Positions 56,233 to 64,000 of a stretch of 64,000 bases of DNA are shown piece after piece. The position numbers and the translations under genes are program-made. The notes beneath the pieces are model-generated. The model saw only the letters and a list, made by a program, of their open reading frames with translations, had not been told where the DNA came from and searched no databases. The stretch comes from Paractinoplanes bogorensis (GTDB lineage Bacteria > Actinomycetota > Actinomycetes > Mycobacteriales > Micromonosporaceae): assembly GCF_018829635.1 (NCBI RefSeq), contig NZ_JAHKKG010000002.1:1-64000 (forward strand), written 5' to 3'. Each line of letters starts with the position of its first letter. Within the stretch, counting starts at the first letter, position 1.

Positions 56233-56733
56233 ATGTTGAAGTACCGCACCCTCGACACCAACGCCGGCGCGTTCACTCTGGTCATCGCCCCGACGGGCGC
56301 CGTACGCGCCGCCGGCTTCACCGAAAACGTGGGCGAACTGCTCGACCTCATCCATCCCGAGTTGCAGGCCCCGGCCGAACAGGCCGACGACGTGGGACCG
56401 GCGGCCGGGCACATCCGGTCCTATTTCGACGGTGACCGCACGGCCCTCGACTCGATCGTGGTCGAGCAGCACAGCGGCGGCGAGTTCATGCGCCAGGCCT
56501 GGAAGGTCATGCGGGACATCAAGCCGGGCGCCCCGGTCACCTACACCGAGTTCGCCCGGCTCAGTGGCCGCCCGGCCGCCGTGCGGGGTGCGGCCTCGGC
56601 CTGCGCGCGCAACCCGGTCGCGCTGATCACGCCGTGCCACCGGGTGCTGCGTTCCGACGGGTCGCTCGGCGGCTACCGCTGGGGCCTGGCGGTGAAGCGG
56701 TTCCTGCTCGACTTCGAAGAGGCGAAGGCTTAA
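56233..56733 (+). CDS. ogt: methylated-DNA-protein cysteine methyltransferase
   Basis: 166 residues; GGAGGA 5 nt before the ATG. Acceptor Cys in LITPCHRVLRSDGSLGGYRW; HTH region YTEFARLSGRPAAVRGAASA. Transfers the methyl group of O6-methylguanine to itself. Follows alkA by 74 bp, forming an alkylation-repair pair. Confidence 0.93.
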   Translation: MLKYRTLDTNAGAFTLVIAPTGAVRAAGFTENVGELLDLIHPELQAPAEQADDVGPAAGHIRSYFDGDRTALDSIVVEQHSGGEFMRQAWKVMRDIKPGAPVTYTEFARLSGRPAAVRGAASACARNPVALITPCHRVLRSDGSLGGYRWGLAVKRFLLDFEEAKA

Positions 56734-56772
56734 TCACAGGTCGAAATCGGCGGGTGGACCTAACATTCAGCC

Positions 56773-59310
56773 ATGACTGATACGGGAACGACCGGACGCG
56801 CCGGTCTCCCCGAGCGGCCGTCGCTCGACGGCCTCGAGGACAAGTGGGCGCGGACCTGGCAGGAGGAGGGCACGTATGCGTTCGACCGCTCGAAGGAGCG
56901 GGCGGACGTATACGCGATCGACACGCCTCCGCCGACCGTATCGGGCGAGCTGCACATGGGGCATGTCTTCTCCTACACGCACACCGACACGGTCGCGCGG
57001 TTCCAGCGCATGCGCGGCAAGGCCGTCTTCTATCCGATGGGCTGGGACGACAACGGCCTGCCGACCGAGCGGCGGGTCCAGGTCGTCTACGGCGTCCGCT
57101 GCGACCCCGCTCTCCCTTATGACCCCGACTGGCAGCCGCCGGCCAGTCCGCCGAAGCAGGCGATCGCGATCTCGCGGCGCAACTTCGTCGAGCTGTGCGG
57201 GCGGCTGACCGCCGAGGACGAGAAGGCCTTCGAGGCACTGTGGCGGCGGCTCGGCCTGTCGGTCGACTGGGGCCTGACCTACACGACGATCGGGCGGCGG
57301 GCGCAGTCCGTCTCGCAGCGTGCCTTCCTCAACAACCTGGCGCGCGGTGAGGCGTACACGGCCGAGGCCCCGACATTGTGGGACGTCGGATTCCGTACGG
57401 CGGTGGCGCAGGCCGAGCTGGAAGACCGGGAACGCCCCGGCGCCTACCACCGGCTGCGCTTCCACGGCCCCGACGGCCCGGTCGAGATCGAGACGACCCG
57501 GCCCGAGCTGCTGCCGGCCTGTGTCGCGCTGGTCTACCATCCGGGCGACGAGCGCTACGAGGACCTAACCACGGTCCGCACGCCGTACTTCGACGTCGAG
57601 GTCCCCGTCCTGGCCCATCCGATGGCCGCGAAGGACAAGGGCACCGGCATCGCCATGGTCTGCACGTTCGGCGACGTCACCGACGTCACGTGGTGGCGTG
57701 ACCTGCAGCTGGAGACGCGGGTCGTGCTCGGGCGCGACGGCCGGTTCCTGCCCGACCGCCCGGCCGGGGTCTCCGACGCGGCCTATCGCGACTTCGCCGG
57801 GCTGACCGTCAACGGGGCCCGGCGCGAGATCGTCCGGATCCTCACCGAGACCGGTGACCTGCTGGGCGAGCCCCGGCCGATCACGCATCCGGTCAAGTTC
57901 TACGAGAAGGGCGACTCGCCGCTCGAGATCGTCACCAGCCGGCAGTGGTTCTTCCGCAACGGCGGGCGCGAGCCACGCATCCGGGAGGAGATGATCGCCC
58001 GCGGGCGTGAGCTGCGCTGGTTCCCCGAGCACATGCGGCACCGCTACGAGCACTGGGTCAACGGCCTGACCGGCGACTGGCTGGTCAGCCGGCAGCGGTT
58101 CTTCGGCGTGCCGATCCCCATCTGGTACCGGCTCGACAACGCTGGCGAGCCGGATTACGACAAGTTTCTCATACCGGATGAATCATCACTGCCGGTTGAC
58201 CCGTCCTCGGAGTGTCCGCCCGGCTTCGACGAGTCGCAGCGCGACGTCCCGGGCGGCTTCACGGCCGACCCCGACGTCATGGACACCTGGGCCACGTCGT
58301 CGCTGACACCGCAGATCGTGGGTGGCTGGCACGACGACGAAGACCTGTTCCGCCGGGTCTTCCCGATGGACCACCGCCCCCAGGCCCACGAGATCATCCG
58401 TACCTGGCTGTTCTCCACGGTCCTGCGGGCCGACCTGGAAAACGGCGTGCTGCCGTGGCGCTCGGCCGTCCTGTCGGGATGGATCCTCGACCCCGACCGC
58501 AAGAAGATGGCCAAGACCAAGGGCAACGTCGTCACCCCGGTGGCCCTGCTCGAGCAGAACGGGTCCGACGCGGTCCGCTACTGGGCGGCCAACGGACGGC
58601 CCGGCGCCGACCTGGCGTTCGACCCGGCCCAGATCAAGGTCGGGCGGCGGCTGGCGACCAAGCTGCTCAACGCGTCGAAGTTCGCGCTCGGCCTGGGCGC
58701 GGCCGAGGCACTGCGGCAGCCGGTGACCGAGCCGCTCGACCGGGCGATGCTGGCCCGGCTGGCCACGGTGGTGACCACGGCGACCGAGGCGTTCGACCGC
58801 TACGACCAGACCGACGCGCTGCAGGCGACCGAGACGTTCTTCTGGACGTTCTGCGACGACTACATCGAGCTGGTCAAGGAGCGGGCCTACGCGACCGGTC
58901 CGGCGGCCGACTCGGCGCGGGCGGCGCTGGCGGCCGGGCTGTCGGTGCTGCTGCGGCTGTTCGCCCCCTTCCTGCCCTACGTGACCGAAGAGGTCTGGTC
59001 GTGGTGGCGTTACGGGTCGGTGCACCAGGCGACCTGGCCCACGCCGTACGAACTGACCCGGGTCGCCGGCGAGGGTGACGCCGAGCTGCTCGACCTGGCC
59101 GGGGAGGCGCTGCGGCAGGTCCGCCGGGCCAAGTCGGACCGGAAGCTGTCGATGAAGGCGGACGTTCCCCTGGCCGAGGCGCTCGGGCCGGCCGAGTTGC
59201 TGGAACGGCTGGCGCTGGTCGAGGGCGACGTCCGATCGGCCGGCCGGATAGCAAAGCTCGACATGCTGCCCGGCCGCACGACCGAGTTGGTCATCGCCAG
59301 CGCGTTCTGA
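56773..59310 (+). CDS. valS: valine-tRNA ligase
   Basis: 845 residues, class I synthetase: HIGH-type motif HMGH (about residue 62, PPPTVSGELHMGHVFSYTHT), editing domain, KMSKS-type KKMAKTKG (about 577), tRNA-binding helical C-terminus. Shorter than the enterobacterial enzyme because the C-terminal coiled coil is absent (ends ELVIASAF), as in one actinobacterial ValS type. Ends before a small repeat array and hairpin. Confidence 0.93.
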   Translation: MTDTGTTGRAGLPERPSLDGLEDKWARTWQEEGTYAFDRSKERADVYAIDTPPPTVSGELHMGHVFSYTHTDTVARFQRMRGKAVFYPMGWDDNGLPTERRVQVVYGVRCDPALPYDPDWQPPASPPKQAIAISRRNFVELCGRLTAEDEKAFEALWRRLGLSVDWGLTYTTIGRRAQSVSQRAFLNNLARGEAYTAEAPTLWDVGFRTAVAQAELEDRERPGAYHRLRFHGPDGPVEIETTRPELLPACVALVYHPGDERYEDLTTVRTPYFDVEVPVLAHPMAAKDKGTGIAMVCTFGDVTDVTWWRDLQLETRVVLGRDGRFLPDRPAGVSDAAYRDFAGLTVNGARREIVRILTETGDLLGEPRPITHPVKFYEKGDSPLEIVTSRQWFFRNGGREPRIREEMIARGRELRWFPEHMRHRYEHWVNGLTGDWLVSRQRFFGVPIPIWYRLDNAGEPDYDKFLIPDESSLPVDPSSECPPGFDESQRDVPGGFTADPDVMDTWATSSLTPQIVGGWHDDEDLFRRVFPMDHRPQAHEIIRTWLFSTVLRADLENGVLPWRSAVLSGWILDPDRKKMAKTKGNVVTPVALLEQNGSDAVRYWAANGRPGADLAFDPAQIKVGRRLATKLLNASKFALGLGAAEALRQPVTEPLDRAMLARLATVVTTATEAFDRYDQTDALQATETFFWTFCDDYIELVKERAYATGPAADSARAALAAGLSVLLRLFAPFLPYVTEEVWSWWRYGSVHQATWPTPYELTRVAGEGDAELLDLAGEALRQVRRAKSDRKLSMKADVPLAEALGPAELLERLALVEGDVRSAGRIAKLDMLPGRTTELVIASAF

Positions 59311-59319
59311 CCCGACGCC

Positions 59320-59395
59320 GTTTCTGCCGGCGGGGCGGCTCAGCTCTGCCGGCGGGGCGGCTCTGGTTTTGCCGGCGGGCGGCTCAGTGCTGAAC
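59320..59395. repeat. short tandem array after valS
   Basis: Three copies of tgccggcggggcggctc-type units, about 22-24 bp apart. Confidence 0.6.
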
Positions 59396-59401
59396 AGGGG
59401 T

Positions 59402-59431
59402 CCCGGCTCTGGCCAAACGGCCGGAGCCGGG
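59402..59431 (+). terminator. hairpin after valS
   Basis: Arms cccggctctggcc and ggccggagccggg pair at 12 of 13 positions around aaac; 92 bp after the valS stop. Confidence 0.6.
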
Positions 59432-59456
59432 GGCCTCGACAGGGCAGCATGAGGGC

Positions 59457-60017
59457 ATGCCGATCGCGCCCGAGCAGGTCGAGGCGCCCGCCCGCGATGC
59501 CGTGCTGTTCAAGTCGTCGCCCGTGCGGACGTTCGTCGCCCTCTTCTTGTTGCTGATGATGTCGTTCGCCCTGGTGTCGCCGATCGTCGCGCTCCTCGGC
59601 GAGGGCGGGGCGGGCAACCGGTGGTGGCAGACGGCGCTGCAGGCCGTCGTGGTGGCGGCGCTCGCGGCCGGCGCCTACGCCTATTCGACCCGCGGCTCGC
59701 TGCGCACCTGGGTGCGCGTCTCGGCGGGCGGGCTCGAACTCGCCTCCCAGGAGAGCGACCCGATCCTGCTCGACTGGGCCGACATCAAGCACGTGACCGT
59801 ACGCCGGGAGGGCTTCAAGAACCTGCTCGAGGTGACCCCGATCGACATGGACACGGTGCACCCGGTGCAGGGCGAGGAGGCCGGGCCGCCCGCCCTGGCC
59901 GAAACGCCGGACGGGCAGTCCTTCACCGCCGACCTCAGCGAGGTGTGGCCCAGCCCGCGACGCCTGCGCCGCGAACTGGCCAAATATTTGCCGGCTGACG
60001 GAACAGCCGCGAGCTAG
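59457..60017 (+). CDS. two-helix membrane protein with PH-like cytoplasmic domain
   Basis: 186 residues. Two membrane helices (about 23-47 and 57-77), then VRVSAGGLELASQESDPILL, WADIKHVTVRREGFKNLLEV, a strand pattern like bacterial PH domains. Function unknown. Confidence 0.75.
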   Translation: MPIAPEQVEAPARDAVLFKSSPVRTFVALFLLLMMSFALVSPIVALLGEGGAGNRWWQTALQAVVVAALAAGAYAYSTRGSLRTWVRVSAGGLELASQESDPILLDWADIKHVTVRREGFKNLLEVTPIDMDTVHPVQGEEAGPPALAETPDGQSFTADLSEVWPSPRRLRRELAKYLPADGTAAS

Positions 60018-60031
60018 CCGGCCTCGGTTCG

Positions 60032-60202
60032 GTGGTGAGCCGGCTGCGCGATGAGATCTCCCGCCGCGCCGACTTCAGCGGAGCCGACGTGCCCACCCGG
60101 GTGGCCCGGGTGCTGCTGGCGCCCGCCGACCGGCACGCTGCGACGCTCAGGCGAACCCCCGCCCGAGCTAACGCCGCGCGGTCGAGCCGTCGCCCGAGCT
60201 AA
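60032..60202 (+). pseudogene. CRP/FNR-family fragment
   Basis: The frame reads VVSRLRDEISRRADFSGADV then PTRVARVLLAPADRH, matching the hinge between the cAMP-binding domain and HTH of actinobacterial CRP-family regulators (SRRLREADRRR...DVPTRVARLLLELA). Just after this the sequence dissolves into a 31-bp repeat array. No effector domain or HTH is present. Confidence 0.5.
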
Positions 60203-60265
60203 CGCCACGCGGTCGAGCCGTCGCCCGAGCTAACGCCGCGCTGTCGAGCCGTCGCCCGGGGCGAA
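60155..60265. repeat. 31-bp tandem array
   Basis: gcccgagctaacgcc recurs with period 31 (the cgag phase at 60066+99, i.e. 60165, 60196, 60227), followed by a degenerate copy. The remainder of 60018-60321 shows no intact gene. Confidence 0.7.
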
Positions 60266-60321
60266 CCCGCTCCAACGGCGATCCGCGGCCCGAGCGAGCC
60301 CGCCGCCCGGGCGAATCTGGA

Positions 60322-61086
60322 TCAGAAGTCGCCGCCGAAATCGCCGCCGAAGTCTCCGCCGCCGCCCCAGTCGCCGCCGCCGAAGTCGCCGGCCGAGTCA
60401 CCGCCCATGTCGCCACCGTCGCCGCCGAAGTCTTGCGCCGCGTCGGCGTAACCGTCGGAGAAGCCGTCGCCGTAGCCCATGTCGCCGAAGCCGGGCGAGA
60501 GCAGCGCGTCGAAGATCAGCATGCCGCCGAGCACACCCGCGCCCGCGCCGAGGGCCGTCTTCCAGACCGGCGTCGAATACCAGCCCGAGGGCACCGGGCG
60601 CCCCTGCACGCGGCCGCCGGGGTAGTAGTAGGGGGTGTCGGGGCCCGGCTGCGGACCGGCCTTATAGGCGTGGCCCTGCACGTTGACCTCGCGCTCCTTG
60701 GTGATCTGGCCGGTGCCCTGAGCCGAGGCGAGGGCCGGCAGCTCGGGGCCGGGGTCGATGCCCATCGCGACCCGGGCCGCCCGCACGTATTGCAGGCCCT
60801 CCAGCGCCGACTCGCGGGCCAGGGCGAACTGCTTCTCGGTCTTGGCCTGCTGCAACTGACCGCCGGCGGCGTTGTAGCGCTCACCCGCGTCGGACAGCGC
60901 CTGCCGGGCGGCCGCGTCGTCGCCGTGCAGGTTCATCAGCTGGCCGCCGAGGCGCTCGTACCACCGCTGAGCCTCGGCCCGTGCATCCTCGAGCCGGGTC
61001 TTCTGTGAGGCGGCGCCGCCGCGCTGAACCGCGACGATCACCAGAAGGACGACCAGGACGATGCCGATAATCAGCAACACGCTCAT
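60322..61086 (-). CDS. membrane-anchored coiled-coil protein with Gly/Asp-rich tail
   Basis: 254 residues. N-terminal helix (LLIIGIVLVVLLVIVAVQRG), a coiled-coil-like region to about 115 (RLEDARAEAQRWYERLGGQL, QLQQAKTEKQFALARESALE), a second hydrophobic segment (ALGAGAGVLGGMLIFDALL, about 190-208) and a tail of GGDF/GDFGG repeats. Such tails occur in actinobacterial proteins of unknown function (DUF1542-like). Divergent from rmuC, 54 bp apart. Confidence 0.75.
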   Translation of the reverse strand: MSVLLIIGIVLVVLLVIVAVQRGGAASQKTRLEDARAEAQRWYERLGGQLMNLHGDDAAARQALSDAGERYNAAGGQLQQAKTEKQFALARESALEGLQYVRAARVAMGIDPGPELPALASAQGTGQITKEREVNVQGHAYKAGPQPGPDTPYYYPGGRVQGRPVPSGWYSTPVWKTALGAGAGVLGGMLIFDALLSPGFGDMGYGDGFSDGYADAAQDFGGDGGDMGGDSAGDFGGGDWGGGGDFGGDFGGDF

Positions 61087-61140
61087 GTTCCAACGGTACC
61101 CTCGCCGATCACGTCGAGCCCGTCTGGCAGGCTCCGCTAT

Positions 61141-62298
61141 GTGACTGTTTCGACGCTGCTCGTAGTGCTTGTCTGCTTGGTCGTCGGCGCAGCCCTCGGA
61201 TGGCTGGCCGCGCGGCTGCGGGCGGCCGCCGACATCGCGCGGCTCGAGGCCACGGTGCAGGCCCGGGCCGACGGCGAGGAGCGGCTCGAACAATCGCTGC
61301 GCGCGCTGTCCTACGAATCCACGGCGCAGTCGCAGGAAGCCGTCGCGCGGGCCGTCGCGCCGCTGCACGAAACCCTGCGCCGCTATGAGGAAAAGGTCGC
61401 TGACCTGGAGCGGGAGCGGGTCGACGCGTACGCCGAACTGCGCGAGCAGGTGCGCACGATGAGCGCGGTCTCGGGCGAGCTGCGCACCGAGACCCGGCAG
61501 CTGGTGTCGGCCCTGCGGACACCGCAGACGCGGGGGCGGTGGGGCGAGCACCAGCTGCGCCGCATCGTCGAAGCGGCCGGCCTGCTGGAACACTGTGACT
61601 TTGCTGAGCAGGTCACGGCGGCAACCGACAATTCCGGCGTACGCCCCGATCTCGTCATCCGCTTGCACGGCGGCCGGACCGTGGTGGTCGACGCCAAGGC
61701 GCCCCTGGAGGGCTATCTGTCGGCGCTGGAGGCCCGCGACGAGCGCAGCCGCGACGGCTTCCTCGACCAGCACGCCCGGCACCTGCGCGCGCACGTCGAC
61801 GCGCTGGCGGCCAAGGAGTACTGGACGGCGTTCGACTCGTCGCCCGATTTCGTGGTGCTCTTCGTGCCGGCCGACCCGTTCCTCGACGCCGCTCTGCGCC
61901 ACGACCCGACGATCATGGAGCACTCGTTCCGACGGAACGTCGTGCTGGCCACGCCGGCCACGCTGATCGCCCTGCTGCGCACGATCGCCTTCACGTGGCG
62001 GCAGGAAGAGCTGGCCCGCAACGCCGTCGAGGTGCACACGCTGGCCCGCGAGCTGCACGCCCGGCTGGCCACGCTCGGCGACCACGTCGGCAAGCTCGGC
62101 AGCGCACTGGGCGGGGCCGTGACGGCGTACAACCGGGCCGTTGGGTCTTTGGAATCCCGCGTGCTGGTCAGTGCCCGCAAGCTGGCCGACATGGGCGTCT
62201 CGGACGACGAGATCCCGACACCGATCCAGCTCGAGGTCGCGCCCCGCCAGCCCCAGGCTCCCGAGTTCGACGAGCTACCACAGTCGCCGAACCGCTGA
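61141..62298 (+). CDS. rmuC: DNA recombination protein RmuC
   Basis: 385 residues from GTG. N-terminal membrane helix (LLVVLVCLVVGAALGWLAAR), long coiled coil to about 125, then the RmuC nuclease-like core: TRGRWGEHQLRRIVEAAGLL, RPDLVIRLHGGRTVVVDAKA (PD-(D/E)xK-type DAK), FVVLFVPADPFLDAAL. Limits inverted-repeat recombination. Conserved beside ispH in actinomycetes. Confidence 0.92.
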   Translation: MTVSTLLVVLVCLVVGAALGWLAARLRAAADIARLEATVQARADGEERLEQSLRALSYESTAQSQEAVARAVAPLHETLRRYEEKVADLERERVDAYAELREQVRTMSAVSGELRTETRQLVSALRTPQTRGRWGEHQLRRIVEAAGLLEHCDFAEQVTAATDNSGVRPDLVIRLHGGRTVVVDAKAPLEGYLSALEARDERSRDGFLDQHARHLRAHVDALAAKEYWTAFDSSPDFVVLFVPADPFLDAALRHDPTIMEHSFRRNVVLATPATLIALLRTIAFTWRQEELARNAVEVHTLARELHARLATLGDHVGKLGSALGGAVTAYNRAVGSLESRVLVSARKLADMGVSDDEIPTPIQLEVAPRQPQAPEFDELPQSPNR

Positions 62299-62380
62299 CC
62301 GCGTTTCCACAGTCCCGAGTTATCCACAGGGCTGGGCGACGGCCCGTCAGCTCCGTCGCTTTTTCTTGGATAATGGCTGT

Positions 62381-62396
62381 GGGGGCCGCCCCCTTT
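62381..62396. terminator. hairpin with T-run between rmuC and ispH
   Basis: ggggg-ccg-ccccc followed by ttt at 62394-62396; serves the rmuC transcript and possibly ispH on the other strand. Confidence 0.5.
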
Positions 62397-62447
62397 GGGA
62401 GGGCGGGCCCTGACTTGCGGCGTGGCCATGATCGAGGTGGCACGCTC

Positions 62448-63416
62448 TCAGGCCTTGGCCGCTGCCGCCTTCATGTCGCGGCGCAGCTCCTGCGGCAAGG
62501 AGAACGTCAGGCGTTCTTCGGTGGTGGTGAACTCGGTGACCTCGCCGAAGCCGCGGGTCGCGAGATGGCCCAGCACCTCCATGACCAGGTCTTCGGGCAC
62601 GCTCGCGCCGGACGAGACGCCGACCGTGGTCGCGCCCTCGAGCCACTCGTCCTGGATCTCGGAGGCGTAGTCGACCAGGTGACCGGCCCGCGCCCCGGCG
62701 TTGAGGGCGACCTCGACGAGGCGTACGGAATTGGAGGAATTGGTCGACCCCACGACGATCACCACGTCGCACTCGGGGGCGATCTCCTTCACCACGTGCT
62801 GCCGGTTCGACGTGGCGTAGCAGATGTCGTCGCTGGGCGGCGACTGCAGCAGCGGCAGCCGGGTCTTGAGCCGGGCCACCGTCTCCATCGTCTCGTCGAC
62901 CGAGAGCGTGGTCTGCGACAGCCAGACGACCTTGGACGGGTCACGCACGACCACCTGGTCGACCGAGTCGGGACCGTCGACCAGCTGGATGTGTGCCGGG
63001 GCCTCGCCGGAGGTGCCGATGACCTCTTCGTGGCCCTCGTGACCGATCAGCAGGATGTCGTAGTCGTCCTTGGCGAAGCGCTTGGCCTCGTGGTGGACCT
63101 TGGTCACCAGCGGGCAGGTCGCGTCGATCGCCTTGAGGTTGCGCTGCTTGGCCTGCTCGTGCACCTCGGGCGCGACGCCGTGGGCCGAGAAGACCACGGT
63201 CGAACCCTCGGGGACCTCTTCGTTCTCTTCCACGAAGATCGCGCCGAGCCCCTCGAGCGTGCTGACCACGTGTTTGTTGTGCACGATCTGTTTGCGCACG
63301 TAGACCGGGGCGCCGTAGAGCTTCAGCGCCTCCTCGACGGTCTGCACGGCACGGTCGACGCCCGCGCAGTAGCCGCGCGGCTTGGCCAGCAACACACGCT
63401 TCCGGGGTTCGCTCAC
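62448..63416 (-). CDS. ispH: 4-hydroxy-3-methylbut-2-enyl diphosphate reductase
   Basis: 322 residues from GTG. Last step of the MEP isoprenoid pathway, giving IPP and DMAPP. Three [4Fe-4S] Cys: [35 protein letters not shown]; substrate His in SAHGVAP and Thr/Ser/Asn set in [11 protein letters not shown]. An ATG at 63470 would add 18 residues unlike the family. Confidence 0.95.
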   Translation of the reverse strand: MSEPRKRVLLAKPRGYCAGVDRAVQTVEEALKLYGAPVYVRKQIVHNKHVVSTLEGLGAIFVEENEEVPEGSTVVFSAHGVAPEVHEQAKQRNLKAIDATCPLVTKVHHEAKRFAKDDYDILLIGHEGHEEVIGTSGEAPAHIQLVDGPDSVDQVVVRDPSKVVWLSQTTLSVDETMETVARLKTRLPLLQSPPSDDICYATSNRQHVVKEIAPECDVVIVVGSTNSSNSVRLVEVALNAGARAGHLVDYASEIQDEWLEGATTVGVSSGASVPEDLVMEVLGHLATRGFGEVTEFTTTEERLTFSLPQELRRDMKAAAAKA

Positions 63417-63513
63417 CCGGCCATGGTACGTGGACCTGGTGAACCCGCACCGGGCTGCGATCAGCGCCACATGGGTGGTCGACCGGATCGGCGTTCATCG
63501 CCATACTCGTCGG

Positions 63514-64000
63514 GTGCTTGCTGAGGATCGACGGGACGAAACCATCGAAAAGGCCCCATGGTGGGCCGCGGCCGGCCGGGCGCTGCGGTTCCTGCTGGGC
63601 GCGCTGTCACTGGTCGGCGGGCTGCTCTGGATCCTGCTGAACCTGCACGCCGCGACCGCGGTGCTCGACCTTGCGGTGGGTGTGGTGCTCGCGGCCGGCG
63701 GCCTGGTGCTGCTCATGCCCCACCGCATCCGCCTGCCACGCGTCGTGACCGGCGTCGTGACGGCCGGGTTCGCGCTGGCCGGCACGGCGGCCGGGTTGCT
63801 GGTGGAGCGTTCCCAGGCGTACGGCCCGAACACGTACGTCATCGACCGCGGTTTTCCGTTCCACTGGGTGCAGCGCGGGGCCGTGGCGGTCGACACCGAG
63901 ACCGCCCACACCGTGGCCCGGTCGGCCTCGCGAACCATCGACCTGCTCTCGATGGCGGCCAACCTGCTGATCTTCGCGTACGTGGGCCTGCTGATCGTCG
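63514..64000 (+). CDS. multi-helix membrane protein, 3' end outside window
   Basis: At least 162 residues, running off the right edge. GTG at 63514 or an in-frame GTG at 63475. Four helices visible (about 22-42, 48-68, 76-98, 145-162) and an extracytoplasmic loop YGPNTYVIDRGFPFHWVQRG. No family recognised. Divergent from ispH. Confidence 0.65.
   Translation, partial: MLAEDRRDETIEKAPWWAAAGRALRFLLGALSLVGGLLWILLNLHAATAVLDLAVGVVLAAGGLVLLMPHRIRLPRVVTGVVTAGFALAGTAAGLLVERSQAYGPNTYVIDRGFPFHWVQRGAVAVDTETAHTVARSASRTIDLLSMAANLLIFAYVGLLIV

Overview
The window is about 72% G+C, with GTG starts, 4-bp ATGA/GTGA stop-start overlaps, AGGAGG-type ribosome sites and mycothiol biosynthesis (MshB). This fits a filamentous actinomycete. 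The gene neighbourhoods (DapC-FdxA, MshB, an actinobacterial SdhCAB operon, TldD/TldE) and the recurrent CGTACG word point to Micromonosporaceae, Actinoplanes-like. That placement is inferred; there is no rRNA or tRNA here to confirm it.

Layout. 1-1087: an 83-bp tandem array, a YbaB-like gene and a decayed mycosin-like protease, which look like the edge of a degraded type VII secretion locus. 1088-13462: DapC, ferredoxin, an acetyltransferase, VanW, MshB, a protease-fold protein without its catalytic serine, the TldD/TldE pair and a repeat-bearing membrane protein. 13713-17436: the sdhCAB operon. 17440-22176: two divergent TetR/target pairs (an MFS exporter and an aldo-keto reductase) with clear palindromic operators, then an AlkB-like gene. 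22781-32607: a ten-gene, mostly overlapping cluster. It encodes a branched-chain-amino-acid-type ABC importer, two SDRs, a kinase-like protein, an acyl-CoA dehydrogenase and a TetR regulator, and probably handles uptake and oxidation of a carboxylic acid or CoA-linked substrate. A repeat array with an open reading frame sits between the two permease genes. 32582-38847: mixed single genes (DUF6886-like protein plus a 36-residue membrane protein, MarR/FMN reductase, G5 protein, nucleotidyltransferase, peptidase E, MutT).

38827-44757: a second fatty-acid or alcohol module. An acyl-CoA ligase and acyl-CoA dehydrogenase diverge from TetR-ALDH-ADH across a nested palindrome. 44763-46448: Uma2, then a deoxyribosyltransferase-like gene coupled to a VapBC-type toxin-antitoxin. 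46536-52723: a 6.2-kb defective integrative element or prophage remnant lying exactly in the 3' end of ychF. It is bounded by a 15-bp direct repeat that rebuilds the YchF C-terminus at both ends. It carries an excisionase-like gene, an XRE-TPR regulator, a tape-measure remnant and a frameshifted tyrosine integrase. 52705-64000: ychF, a hydrolase, alkA-ogt (alkylation repair), valS, rmuC, ispH and membrane proteins.

The two least expected features are the ychF-targeted element and the repeated occurrence of intergenic or coding minisatellites, each with its own unit (83, 48, 45, 45, 31, 29, 25 and about 23 bp). One of these appears to have grown from the livH/livM translational junction itself.
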